Assembly (NCBI GenBank): GCA_021371935.1
Contig: JAJFVF010000013.1
Location: 310,001 to 374,000 of the forward strand
Reading direction: 5' to 3'
DNA: 64,000 bases
DNA from: a bacterium
Lineage (GTDB): Bacteria > Armatimonadota > UBA5829
Part shown: in pieces, positions 52,014-62,100 of the stretch
Position numbering within the stretch: the stretch's first letter is position 1
Layout of the letters: every line of letters starts with the position of its first letter
The notes under the pieces: generated by a model
Told to the model about the DNA's origin: nothing
The model's database searches: none
What the model saw: only the letters and a program-made list of their open reading frames with translations
Program-made: the position numbers and the translations under genes

Positions 52014-53783
52014 TTACTTAACTTTCACCTTTATCGGCTTTTTCGCCTCTTGTTTGACCGTGCGGCAAGACCGCGGGGTGTAGTGAGTATGCAAAAGCTC
52101 ATGGCTCTTGTGTGATAGAGGTTTGTCTAAGAATTCCTCGTATAATTTAACAACAGCCGGGTTTTCATGACTCTTACGGATAGCCATAGACTCGTCTTCA
52201 TCATAGATAGCCTTAACACGAGCCTTGCGAATTTCCTCTGAGGTCGGTTGAGGCTGACCGCCGCCGCCTATGCAACCGCCGGGACAGCACATGATCTCGA
52301 TAAAGTGATAGTCCTTGAACTCACCATTTTTGATACCTTCGAGGACCTGGCGAGCATTGGCTAGACCATGAGCAACAGCAGCTTTCACCGACAGATCACC
52401 GACCATGACAGTTGCCGACCGCACACCCTCCATTCCGCGCACTGCTTCGATATTGATATCTGGAACCGGCTGACCCGTAATTAGCTCATAGGCTGTTCTT
52501 AGAGCAGCTTCCATGACTCCGCCCGTGTTGCCGAAGATGACCGCAGCGCCAGTCGACATTCCAAGCGGATCGTCATATTCACTGTCAGCCAAGTTAGGCA
52601 AATCTATACCGGCCTCTTTCATCATACCGGCTGCCTCACGGGTCGTCAGGACATAGTCCACGTCCTGATAGCCCGAATCGGCCATCTCAGGCCTTTCGCA
52701 CTCGAACTTCTTTGCGACACACGGCATGATCGAAACCGAGACGATATTCGCCGGATCGATACCCATCTTCTGGGCATAGTACGTCTTCGCGAGGGCACCG
52801 AACATCTGCTGCGGACTCTTGCAGCTCGACACATGCGGGAGCAACTCTGGATAATAATATTCGATAAACTTGATCCACCCAGGCGAGCATGACGTAAGCT
52901 GCGGGAGTACCCCACCCGTCTTTATTCTCTCGATAAGCTCGCTGCCCTCTTCCATGATCGTGAGATCGGCAGTGAAGTCCGTGTCCATAACGCGGTCGAA
53001 CCCCATCATCTTAAGAGCTGTAACCATCTTTCCAGTTACACGGCTCCCGGCGGGCATGCCGAACTCTTCACCTATTGCAGCGCGAACGGCAGGAGCTGTC
53101 TGCACGAGGACATGCTTGGTCGGGTCATAAATCGCCTCCCAAATCTTGGCGGCGGGATCATTGCCCTTGAGAGCACCGGTCGGGCAGCGATTGATGCATT
53201 GGCCGCAGTTCACACAGACCACATCCGCAAGTTCATCGCCCATTCCCGGCACTATCACAGCATTCCATCCACGATTGGCAGCATGCAGTGCAGCCACGCT
53301 TTGGATGTCATCGCATGTGCGCACGCATCTGTTGCAGAGTATGCACTTTTCAGGATCGCGGATCACAGACAGGCTCGACTGATCCTTATCCCAAATCTTG
53401 CGCTCACCCTTGAAACGTATATCCTGAATGCCGAACTCTTTAGCAAGCGCCTGAAGTTCACACTTTCCACTTTTGGCGCATGTCAGACACTCCTGTGGAT
53501 GGTTCGCCAGCATGAGTTCAACGATCATTTTGCGCGCCTCACGCACCCTTGGCGTATGCGTCAGAACTTCCATTCCGTCGGAAACCGGATAGCAGCACGC
53601 AGCACACAGTGTTCTCTGTCCCTTTACCTCCACCGAACATACCCGGCACACACCGTCGGGCATGAGGTCGGAGTGGTAACAGAGCGTCGGTATGTAGATT
53701 CCTGCCTTGCGAGCAGCAGTCAGGATGGTATCGCCCGGTTCGGCTATCAGACTCTGTCCGTTTATCGTAAGGTTAATTGCCAT
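52014..53783 (-). CDS. hydA: [FeFe]-hydrogenase catalytic subunit, copy 1
   Basis: A 589-residue protein. It has an N-terminal [2Fe-2S] ferredoxin domain (CYHSDLMPDGVCRVC ... C), a His-ligated [4Fe-4S] site (HPQECLTCAKSGKC), two [4Fe-4S] clusters (CILCNRCVRTC; CVNCGQCINRC) and the H-cluster domain. H-cluster signatures are TSCSPGW (about 292), MPCVAKKFE (about 351) and EIMCCPGGCIGGGGQP (about 494); the C-terminal small-subunit helix follows. In the first signature Ser stands where clostridial monomeric enzymes have the proton-relay Cys. With NuoE- and NuoF-like subunits upstream it fits the NAD-linked, bifurcating HydABC type. It is separated from nuoF by 415 bases of repeat DNA. Confidence 0.93.
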   Translation of the reverse strand: MAINLTINGQSLIAEPGDTILTAARKAGIYIPTLCYHSDLMPDGVCRVCSVEVKGQRTLCAACCYPVSDGMEVLTHTPRVREARKMIVELMLANHPQECLTCAKSGKCELQALAKEFGIQDIRFKGERKIWDKDQSSLSVIRDPEKCILCNRCVRTCDDIQSVAALHAANRGWNAVIVPGMGDELADVVCVNCGQCINRCPTGALKGNDPAAKIWEAIYDPTKHVLVQTAPAVRAAIGEEFGMPAGSRVTGKMVTALKMMGFDRVMDTDFTADLTIMEEGSELIERIKTGGVLPQLTSCSPGWIKFIEYYYPELLPHVSSCKSPQQMFGALAKTYYAQKMGIDPANIVSVSIMPCVAKKFECERPEMADSGYQDVDYVLTTREAAGMMKEAGIDLPNLADSEYDDPLGMSTGAAVIFGNTGGVMEAALRTAYELITGQPVPDINIEAVRGMEGVRSATVMVGDLSVKAAVAHGLANARQVLEGIKNGEFKDYHFIEIMCCPGGCIGGGGQPQPTSEEIRKARVKAIYDEDESMAIRKSHENPAVVKLYEEFLDKPLSHKSHELLHTHYTPRSCRTVKQEAKKPIKVKVK

Positions 53784-54198
53784 AGTTTATCACCTTTACA
53801 AGAATTGTTTCAGTATGGTTCAAAGCAGATTCCTCGTCGTTCCTCCTCGGAATGACTGAGCTTGAAACGATATTTCTGCATATTGATGCGATATCTTACG
53901 TCAAAACACAATACTCAATACAATATATTAAGTACCAAATCAGTTGCCCTCTCCCCCAGGAGAGGGAGTTAAGGTCGGCACTTCGAGACAATAATCAATA
54001 CAATATACTAAACACTAACGCATTATGCGGATTAAACTATTGTTTTAGTCCCCGTAGGGGGACTTTGTGCCTTTGTAGCCGCGAATTTATTCGCCGTGCG
54101 GTTGAAACCGCAGCTACAACAGCACGAAGTCGGCCTTCGCCGACTGAAAAAGGCATTGTTCACGCTCAATCTAATCCGCATTACGCGTAAATACTAAA
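53784..54198. repeat. Gene-free 415-bp repeat cluster between hydB and hydA
   Basis: Contains a piece of the GTCATTCCGAGG...AATCTGCTTT repeat (53820-53862), an AATACTCAATACAATATATT segment, CCCTCTCCCCCAGGAGAGGG (53946-53965), an inverted pair GCGGATTA / TAATCCGC spanning about 54027-54180, and a GTAGCCGCGAATTTATTCG...CGGTTGAAACCGC unit (about 54077-54117). No open frame with coding character is seen. No hydA promoter was obvious. Confidence 0.6.
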
Positions 54199-55818
54199 TC
54201 AGGCCTGCGCCTCCTCAAGAACTTTATCCATCGCACAGACGCCTGCCGGGCAGACTTTATCTCTCACGTGAGCCAGATATTCATCCCTAAAAAGAGGCAG
54301 ACTGCTCCTAAACGCCACAGCCGCAAACTGCCCCAGTCCGCACTTCGACGAAGCCGCCATAGTGTCGCCCAGCGATTCGAGCAGTTTCAGGTCTTCCTCA
54401 CTGCCCGCGCCGGATGTCCACCAGTTCAGGATTTCAAGAATTCGTTTTGTTCCCTCGCGGCACGGCACGCACTGCCCACAGCTCTCGTGATAGAAGAACT
54501 CGGCGACATTTTGCATGAGGTCTACGATGCACCTGCTCTCATCGAGCACGATCAGCGCTCCCGCACCCGGCGTAAGGTCCTCAGCACAAAGACGCCTGTC
54601 CAGCGCATCCTCACCGACCACAACACCACTTGGTCCGCCCATCAGACAAGCCTTAAAGCGCCTGCCGCTCTTGATACCGCCCGCAAGGTTGTATATTACC
54701 TCCCGCAGCGTGACCCCGAATTGCACTTCATACACACCGGGATAGAGCACATCGCCGCATGGCGAGAATATCTTTGTGCCCTTGGTCTTCTCTGTTCCAA
54801 GCGTGCAATACCAGTCCGCGCCGAATGCGACTATATGCGGAACGGTAGCCAGGGTCTCGACATTGTTTATGACAGTCGGGCTGCCCATCAGGCCGTAGGT
54901 CGGTGGGAAGGGCGGCTTCATCCGAGACTCGCCGCGTTTTCCTTCCAAAGACTCCAGCAGAGCGGTCTCTTCACCACAGATATAGGCTCCAGCACCCTTG
55001 AAAATCTTGATATCGAAGTCGAACCCTGACCCGAAGATATTCTTGCCGAGGATACCCATAGCCCGGGCATCCGCGATAGCCTTCTCCGTATGAGAAACCG
55101 ACTGATGATACTCGCCGCGAATATATATGTAGCCCTCGCCGGCGCCCACCGCGTAGCCCGCGATGATCATTCCCTCGATTACCTGATGTGGGTCGCCTTC
55201 GAGTATCAGCCGATCCTTGAAGTTGCCCGGCTCGCCCTCGTCCGCATTGCAGATCACGGCCTTGTGCTTGTCGGTCGCCTTAGCGGTAAACTCCCACTTC
55301 AGTCCCGTCGGGAAACCCGCTCCGCCGCGACCCTTGAGCTGAGACGCTTTGACCTGGGCTATCACATCTTCGGGTTTCATCCCCGTAAGAGCCTTGGCAA
55401 GACCGTCATAGCCGCCATGCGCGATATATTCGTCAATGCTGGTCGGGTCGATCACACCGACATTCTTGAGGACCACCCTCACCTCACCAGCGCGCGGTTT
55501 GGCTTTGCCGTCGACCACTGCAGCCGATGGACCCGTATATACCAATCGCTTGACCTGCCTGCCCTTGAGCAGATGCTCCTCTACGATCTCCGGGATATCT
55601 TGGGCAGTAACATTTGCATAGGTCACGCCCTCGGGATATATTACCAGCGCCGGACCGGCTCCTGTAAGCCCCAGATCGCCCGTCTCGACCACTTTGATCT
55701 CTTTATCCAGACCCTTTTTCTTGATCTCATTGACCAGCGCTGTCTTTATGGCCATCGCGCCTTTGAGGACGGCGGGTGTGCCCGTGTCTACCAAAACATG
55801 TGCTCTATAGAACGACAT
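54199..55818 (-). CDS. hydB: NuoF/HydB-like flavoprotein of the hydrogenase, with cysteine-free N-terminal domain
   Basis: A 539-residue NADH-oxidising subunit with FMN/NADH motifs KGRGGAGFPTGLKWEF (about 163), CNADEGEPGNFKDR, GAGAYICGEETALLESLEG and the [4Fe-4S] ligands ESCGQCVPC with KCGLGQ. The first 100 residues keep the thioredoxin-like fold seen in HydB, but all four expected cysteines are gone (VDTGTPAVLKGA and ETGDLGLTGAGP). The protein ends at VCPAGVC, so the usual C-terminal 2[4Fe-4S] ferredoxin domain is missing. It is adjacent to hydC (stop TAA directly followed by ATG). It would pass NADH electrons to HydA through FMN with fewer clusters than standard HydB. Confidence 0.9.
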   Translation of the reverse strand: MSFYRAHVLVDTGTPAVLKGAMAIKTALVNEIKKKGLDKEIKVVETGDLGLTGAGPALVIYPEGVTYANVTAQDIPEIVEEHLLKGRQVKRLVYTGPSAAVVDGKAKPRAGEVRVVLKNVGVIDPTSIDEYIAHGGYDGLAKALTGMKPEDVIAQVKASQLKGRGGAGFPTGLKWEFTAKATDKHKAVICNADEGEPGNFKDRLILEGDPHQVIEGMIIAGYAVGAGEGYIYIRGEYHQSVSHTEKAIADARAMGILGKNIFGSGFDFDIKIFKGAGAYICGEETALLESLEGKRGESRMKPPFPPTYGLMGSPTVINNVETLATVPHIVAFGADWYCTLGTEKTKGTKIFSPCGDVLYPGVYEVQFGVTLREVIYNLAGGIKSGRRFKACLMGGPSGVVVGEDALDRRLCAEDLTPGAGALIVLDESRCIVDLMQNVAEFFYHESCGQCVPCREGTKRILEILNWWTSGAGSEEDLKLLESLGDTMAASSKCGLGQFAAVAFRSSLPLFRDEYLAHVRDKVCPAGVCAMDKVLEEAQA

Positions 55819-56346
55819 TTATCTGCCCTCCTTTGCGCCGACCCCGGTGTTTCCGGTGTTTCGGGAACTTGTTCCCGAAACATATTTCGCCAGAATCCCC
55901 GGCACCATCTCTGGCGTGAGATTGCCGTAGACATCGTCATTGACCATCATCGCGGGCGCAACACCACACAGACCCATGCAGCTCACAGTCTCGAAAGTAA
56001 AAATGCCGTCCTCCGTGGTCTCGCCCGGCTTTATACCGAGTTCCGCGGTGACGGCATCTCGAATCTGCTTACTGTCCTCGATGTGGCATGGCGGCGAGTC
56101 GCATAAGCGCACAATGTGCCTGCCGTGCGGCTTGGTGTAGAACAGGCTGTAGAACGTGGCGACGCCATGGACATCGCCCACGGTCACATCCAGCCTTTCC
56201 GCCACTGTCTCCATCACCTCGGGCGAGAGGAAACCTAACTCGTCCTGAAGCTCATGAAGCAGTGGGATCAGATTACGTTTGTCACTGTCATATTTTTCGA
56301 TGATCTCTACGATCAGCGAACTGCATCCACACGAATCACAACCCAC
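55819..56346 (-). CDS. hydC: NuoE/HydC-like [2Fe-2S] subunit, copy 1
   Basis: A 175-residue thioredoxin-like [2Fe-2S] protein: helical N-terminus (LIPLLHELQDELGFLSPEVMETVAERL), VHGVATFYSLFYTKPHG, and cluster ligands CDSPPC and SCMGLC. An additional CDSCGC sits at residues 3-8. It partners NuoF in NADH oxidation. The stop codon abuts the start of hydB, so the two are translationally coupled. The C-terminal 20 residues (TSSRNTGNTGVGAKEG) are low complexity. Confidence 0.92.
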   Translation of the reverse strand: MGCDSCGCSSLIVEIIEKYDSDKRNLIPLLHELQDELGFLSPEVMETVAERLDVTVGDVHGVATFYSLFYTKPHGRHIVRLCDSPPCHIEDSKQIRDAVTAELGIKPGETTEDGIFTFETVSCMGLCGVAPAMMVNDDVYGNLTPEMVPGILAKYVSGTSSRNTGNTGVGAKEGR

Positions 56347-56483
56347 AGTTTTCCTCCGAAGAATTTAGTATTGTTTATTTTTGATTGATTATTTGCTGCT
56401 CGCCTTCGGTCCTCAACGTTGGGTGAACAGATGAGAATTTCTAAATTCTGAATTTCAAATCATGAGTTCATAATCACTCAAAA

Positions 56484-56816
56484 TTATATTGACGGTCTTT
56501 CAAGCGCGATCAAGAATGTTGTCATATGAACAAGAAGACATGTTGCCAAAACAACAATCACAACAATCAGTATCGGTTTATAACTAAAGCGACTCCGCAA
56601 TAAAATTAGGGTTATTAAGAATTGGCCGCCGTAAATTATCCACCCTATCCACCACTCATCAAAATTGAACCCGCCGAACTTGTGGAATGGAGGATTTTTC
56701 CTCCCTGCACCTGGAAAATGCAAAATAAGGCTGATCCAGACACCAAGCAAAAGTACGCTACTAACCAAAACCGGAGCTATATTCTGTCGGGTTATTTTGT
56801 CGCGTAATACGTGCAA
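56484..56816 (-). CDS. Small three-span membrane protein between the two hydrogenase sets
   Basis: A 110-residue protein with three hydrophobic helices (IAPVLVSSVLLLGVWISLIL; WIGWIIYGGQFLITLILL; PILIVVIVVLATCLLVHMTTF). The start is TTG with GGAGAAG three bases upstream, a good translation signal. The family is not recognised. It lies between hydC copy 1 and hydA copy 2, but repeats flank it on the upstream side, so it may be an unrelated insertion rather than part of the complex. Confidence 0.5.
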   Translation of the reverse strand: MHVLRDKITRQNIAPVLVSSVLLLGVWISLILHFPGAGRKNPPFHKFGGFNFDEWWIGWIIYGGQFLITLILLRSRFSYKPILIVVIVVLATCLLVHMTTFLIALERPSI

Positions 56817-57221
56817 ATACTTCTCCTACCATTGTCACCATATTTTTCGGTGTATCGAGAATTTGTTCCCAAATGGACGCTTCTCCAGAGCCGCTGAGTC
56901 ATTGAACACTCACTGTGTTCAGCGTCTCATAATTTTCAGCGTTTCAGTGGTTCCGAAAGGCTTCACCCTCACCGCAACCCTCTCCCCCAGGAGAGGGAGT
57001 TGGGTGGCGATTCGGAAATCGCCACCCAGGCTGGCAGATATGAGATACCTTGTCATTCCCGCGAAAGCGGGAATCCAGACGCTAAGTTTTCATTGAAGCG
57101 CCTGTTTCTGGATTCCCAGTCAAGCTGGGAATGACATAGTTTCATACCTTAGTTTCGGGACACACCCTGTCCCTGTCATCAAGCCATTAAACAATTAGAC
57201 TATCAAACCATCAAACCAAAA
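56817..57221. repeat. Gene-free 405-bp repeat cluster downstream of hydA copy 2
   Basis: Holds CCCTCTCCCCCAGGAGAGGG (56981-57000), an adjacent hairpin GGGTGGCGATT / AATCGCCACCC (57002-57028), the GTCATTCC palindromic element at 57051-57136 and an ATCAAACC-rich tail. No gene is seen. Confidence 0.6.
57051..57136. repeat. Palindromic GTCATTCC...GGAATGAC element, copy 2
   Basis: An 86-bp copy of the element at 18371: TGTCATTCCCGCGAAAGCGG at the left and CAAGCTGGGAATGACA at the right, with inner arms GGGAATCCAG / CTGGATTCCC. Confidence 0.8.
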
Positions 57222-59015
57222 CTACTTCTTGGACTCGACCTTTTCGATATCGTCCACAGGCACATCCGTCGGCCAGATAGACCTGGAAGTATACTTCGTG
57301 TGAAGCAGTTGGTGCGACTTATGGCCCAGCGGCTCGCCAAGGAACTCCTTATAGAGCGCCATCACGGCAGGGTTCTCGTGACTCTTTCGCACGGGCAGAC
57401 CCTCGTCTTCACGATATATGGCCTCGATCCGCTTCTGCCTGATCTCGTCGTTTGTCGGAATAGGCTGGCCGCCTCCGCCGATACACCCGCCGGGGCAGCA
57501 CATGATCTCTATGAAGTGATAGTCGGCCTTGCCCTCCATAATCAGGTCCATCAGCTTGCGGGCATTGGAAAGCCCACTGGCTACGGCAACCTTTACGTCC
57601 AGTTGACCCTTGCCCTCGGCACATACAAGCGGAATGGTGGCTTCCTTGACACCTTCCAGGCCGCGAACGGCTGTCAGGTTCACATCTTTGAGAGTTTCGC
57701 CTGTAACCACCTCATATACAGTGCGCAGAGCAGCTTCCATAACGCCGCCTGTCGCACCGAATATGACCGCCGCGCCCGTGGAGATACCCAGAGGCTCATC
57801 GAACGGCTCATCGGGCAGGTTCGGGAAGTCCACACCCATCTCGCGCATCATCTGAGCGGCTTCGCGGGTCGTCAGGACCGCATCCACATCAGGAATATCA
57901 TCGACACTGCACATCTCATCGCGCCCGGCTTCCAGTTTCTTGGCTGTGCACGGCATGATCGAGACGCAATATATGTTCTCTGGCTTGACACCGATCTTGT
58001 CGGCATAATATGTCTTTGCCAGAGCGCCGAACATCTGCTGCGGGCTCTTGCAGCTCGATAGATGCGGCAGCAGTTCGGGGTAGAAGTGCTCGATGAAGTT
58101 GATCCAGCCCGGCGAGCATGACGTAATCATCGGGAGCACGCCGCCCGTCTTAAGGCGCTGGAGAAGTTCGTTGCCTTCTTCAAGGATCGTAAGGTCGGCG
58201 GTGAAGTCCGTATCAAAGACTTTGTCGAACCCAAGTCTGCGCAGACCCGCCACCATCTTCTTTGTGACCAGGCTCCCTGCAGGCATACCGAACTCTTCAC
58301 CAATCGCGGCTCGAACGGCAGGAGCTGTCTGCACGATGACATACTTCTCCGGGTCATTAATGGCATCCCATACGCGCTCAATATGACTCTTCTCACGCAG
58401 AGCGCCCACCGGACATATGCTGATACACTGCCCGCATGCCACGCAAGCCACATCGCCCAGGTTCTTCTTTGCGGCGGGAGCAATCACAGTCTCGAACCCC
58501 CGCTCGACAGGGAATAGCTGCCCCACACTCTGCACCTCATTGCAGACAGTAACGCACCTGCGGCATAGAATGCACTTGCTAGAGTCGCGGACAATGCTCG
58601 GGGAACTGGTGTCAACCAGCACAGGCGGCATTTCGCCCTCGAAGCGGTTCTCCTGAATGCCCATACGCTTGGCCAGGGCTTGCAGTTCGCAGTTGAGACT
58701 GCGAACGCATGTCAGACACTCCTGCCTGTGCGCAGAGAGCATCAGTTCGACCACAGTCCTGCGCGCGTCATGGACGCGCCTGGTGTTGGTATGCACGACC
58801 ATACCGTCGGCCACGGGAAACGCGCAGCTTGCCTGCAGACCTCGTCCGCCCTCGACCTCTACCAAGCACACCCGGCATGCGCCAAGAGCCTTGTGGCCGT
58901 CCATATGGCAGAGTGTCGGAATATATATCCCCGCGGCGCGCGCAGCATCCAGAGCTGTGCTGCCTTTGGGGACTTCCACTGTTATGTTATCAACGGTTAC
59001 TTTGATGTTTTCCAT
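57222..59015 (-). CDS. hydA: [FeFe]-hydrogenase catalytic subunit, copy 2
   Basis: A 597-residue paralog of the copy at 52014 with the same modules: [2Fe-2S] (CHMDGHKALGACRVC), His-ligated cluster (HRQECLTCVRSLNC), 2[4Fe-4S] (CILCRRCVTVC; CVACGQCISIC) and H-cluster signatures TSCSPGW (about 296), MPCTAKKLE (about 355) and EIMCCPGGCIGGGGQP. Again Ser replaces Cys in the first signature. The two copies are strongly alike, so they come from duplication followed by divergence. Its upstream partners are the NuoF-GltD fusion, NuoE and an HndB-like ferredoxin, an Hnd-like gene set (NADP-reducing hydrogenase type). Confidence 0.93.
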   Translation of the reverse strand: MENIKVTVDNITVEVPKGSTALDAARAAGIYIPTLCHMDGHKALGACRVCLVEVEGGRGLQASCAFPVADGMVVHTNTRRVHDARRTVVELMLSAHRQECLTCVRSLNCELQALAKRMGIQENRFEGEMPPVLVDTSSPSIVRDSSKCILCRRCVTVCNEVQSVGQLFPVERGFETVIAPAAKKNLGDVACVACGQCISICPVGALREKSHIERVWDAINDPEKYVIVQTAPAVRAAIGEEFGMPAGSLVTKKMVAGLRRLGFDKVFDTDFTADLTILEEGNELLQRLKTGGVLPMITSCSPGWINFIEHFYPELLPHLSSCKSPQQMFGALAKTYYADKIGVKPENIYCVSIMPCTAKKLEAGRDEMCSVDDIPDVDAVLTTREAAQMMREMGVDFPNLPDEPFDEPLGISTGAAVIFGATGGVMEAALRTVYEVVTGETLKDVNLTAVRGLEGVKEATIPLVCAEGKGQLDVKVAVASGLSNARKLMDLIMEGKADYHFIEIMCCPGGCIGGGGQPIPTNDEIRQKRIEAIYREDEGLPVRKSHENPAVMALYKEFLGEPLGHKSHQLLHTKYTSRSIWPTDVPVDDIEKVESKK

Positions 59016-59079
59016 AGGTTTCCTCTTTCGTTCGGAACTAAAAGCTATGTGCGAAGGACTGCGCCCTCACCCGATCCTT

Positions 59080-59170
59080 TCCCGCTAGGGAGAGGATTCT
59101 TTGCTCTCCCCCAGGAGAGGGAGTTACGCTGCCTTCGACAGCGGCTCGGCAGGAGCCTCGCCCTCCCATT
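59080..59170. repeat. Repeat remnants between the fusion gene and hydA copy 2
   Basis: CTTTCCCGCTAGGGAGAGGA and CTCTCCCCCAGGAGAGGG hairpins, then a fragment of the AGTTCAG-family element (CGGCTCGGCAGGAGCCTCGC), all in the 157-base gap 59016-59172. Confidence 0.55.
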
Positions 59171-59172
59171 TG

Positions 59173-62100
59173 CTATGTCCCTGCATCGCACCTCAGACAC
59201 CTGGCGGCCTCGCGGAGCGCCTGTTCTCTGGTAAAGCCCAAATCGACCTCGGTCATACCCACGCGCTTCTCCACAGCGAGCATATTGCAGCACACGCGCG
59301 GAGTCTCGACTATATCGTCCACATCCTCTGGAGCTTTCGGAATCTCAATATCCTCAGCATCCGAGGCAAGCTCGCCATAGCCGCCCAGGTATCGGTCGAT
59401 TGAGATTGCAGCTTTGATGCCGTCACCGATAGCGCCGATCACAGTCCACGGACCCTTCACGACATCGCCACCCGCGAATACACCATCGAGGTTTGTCTTC
59501 ATAGTCGACTCCTCGATCTGGACAGTGCCTCCACGCTTGGTCTTGAGGTCTTCTCCTGCGAATTTGACGTCAGGCTCCTGGCTGATAGCAGTGATGACCG
59601 TATCGACCGGCAGATCGAAGATTGCCCCGTCGATAGGCTTGGGAGCGCGGCGTCCTGACTTGTCGAAGTCTGCAAGCTCCAGCATTTGGCACTTGAGAGT
59701 CTTGACCTTACCGCCCTCACCGACAGCCTCGACCGGGAGCGAGAGATACTTGATCTCGATCCCTTCGACCTCAGCTTCATGAATCTCTTCCTCGGCCGCG
59801 GGCATATCGTCACGCAGTCTGCGGTAGACGATTGTCACTTTCTTCGCTCCGAGACGATGGGCAGTGCGCGCAGCATCGATTGCGGCATTGCCACCGCCGA
59901 CCACTGCAACCTTCTCGCCGACCTTGATCGTATTCCTGCCCAGGTTCACATCCTTGAGGAACGTGATCGAATCATATATGCCGTTCAGGCTCTCGCCCGG
60001 AATGCCGAGTGTCCAACCTTTGTCTGCGCCGACAGCAATGAATACGGCGTCGTAGTCATTCTTGATCTTCTCGAATGGAATATCTTTGCCGATGCGCGTA
60101 TTTAGCTTGATCTCAACGCCGAGCTGCTTGATCATATCGATCTCACCGGCAAGGACTTCACGCGGAAGCCTGTACGGCGGGATGCAGCTTGCAAGCATGC
60201 CTCCTGCGACAGGGTCAGCCTCGAATACAGTGGGAACATGACCCATCCTTGCGAGGTGATACGCCGCCGTGAGACCCGCGGGTCCGCCGCCGATGACGGC
60301 GACTTTCTTACCTGCGACCCTTGAGAGTCTCTTCGACGGAAGAGGCAGATTGCCGTTTTCTGCGGAGTCGGCTGCAAATCGCTTTAGAGCACGGATCGAG
60401 AGAGGCTCGTCAATCTGAGCGCGCCTGCACTTGTCCTCGCAAGGCGCATTGCATACACGCCCACAGACCGATGTGAACGGGTTCTTGTCGCGGATCAAAC
60501 GCAGGGCATCGGTAAACCTGCGAGCACCGATCAAAGCGACATACTGCGGAACATGCGTCCCGGCAGGGCATGTATGCGAACACGGCGCATCAAAGAGCGA
60601 GTTGCATACACATGCAGGGCAGCGCTTGTCTTTGATATGAGCTTCATACTCATGGCGGAAATAGCGGATGGTCGACAGGACCGGGTTCGGAGCCGTCTGG
60701 CCCAGACCACAGAGCGCTGAGTCGCGTATCTGTGTTCCCAGGTCTATCAGCAGCTCTATATCGCCATCCTGACCCAGCCCATGGGCGATCCGGGTCAAAA
60801 TTTCAAGCATACGCTTGGTCCCAACCCGGCATGGGGTGCATTTGCCGCAGCTCTCGTCCTGAATAAAGTCGAGGAAATAGCGGGCAAGGTCCACCATACA
60901 TGTGTTTTCGTCCATAATGATGAGACCGCCCGACCCCATCATCGCGCCCAGTTCCTTGAGCGAGTCATAGTCCATCGGGACGTTGAGATGCTCCTTGGGA
61001 ATACACCCGCCCGAAGGTCCACCGGCTTGAGCGGCCTTGAATTTCTTGCCGTTGCGCACACCGCCGCCGATATCGAATATGATATCGCCCAGTGTGGTCC
61101 CCATCGGGACTTCGACAAGACCTGAGTTATTGATAGCGCCTGCCAGCGCGAATACTTTAGTTCCCTTGCTGCCCTCAGTGCCGATTGCAGCGAAGGCATC
61201 TGCTCCATTTTGGATGATCCATGTGATGTTGGCGTAGCTCTCGACGTTATTAAGCAGCGTCGGGCACTCCCAGAGGCCGGATATCGCCGGGAACGGCGGT
61301 CTCGGCCTTGGCTCGCCGCGCTTACCCTCGATACTCGCCATGAGGGCTGTCTCTTCACCGCAGACGAACGCTCCCGCGCCGATCCTGATGTCCAAATCGA
61401 ACCCGAAACCGGTGCCCATAATGTTCTTTGAGAGGAACCCCCACTCTCTGGCCTGGTTGATAGCTGTCTGGAGTCTCTCGATAGCCAGAGGATACTCGGC
61501 ACGGACATAGACATAACCCTGATTCGCGCCGACCGCATAGCCTGCAATCGTCATAGCTTCTATAACCGAATGCGGGTCGCCCTCAAGGACGCTGCGGTCC
61601 ATGAATGCGCCCGGGTCACCCTCGTCGGCGTTGCACAATACGTATTTCTGATCGCCCGTTGCCTTTGCGGTAAACTCCCACTTGAGACCAGTCGGGAAGC
61701 CGCCGCCGCCGCGTCCGCGCAATCCTGATTTCTTGACCTGGTCGATAACCTGCTCGGGTGTCATCTCACCAAGGGCTTTGGCTAGGGCTGAATAGCCATC
61801 GCGGGCTATATACTCCTCAATATTGCCCGGGTCGATAATGCCGCAGTTGCGCAGGACGATCTTGAGCTGCCTCTTGAAGAAAGGCACATCCTGCATCCTG
61901 GGCAAGACGGATTCGCCCTCGCCCTCTTTGTGCATAAGGTCCTCGACAGGGCGGCCTTTGAGCAAATGCTCCTCGACTATCCGCTTTGCGCCCTCAGGAG
62001 TGAGTTTTTCATAAAAAGTGCCGTCGGGTAAAATTGCTGCGACCGGACCGAGGTTGCATGACCCCATGCAGCCGGTCATTACGAGTTTTACTTCATCGGC

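Noticed and set aside
53941-54180. CRISPR array suggested by clustered repeats
   Set aside because: The repeats belong to several unrelated palindromic families and there is no regular repeat-spacer spacing or cas gene.
55090-56106. A 338-codon plus-strand frame across hydB and hydC
   Set aside because: It spans two coupled minus-strand genes with clear cofactor motifs; long antisense frames are expected from this codon usage.
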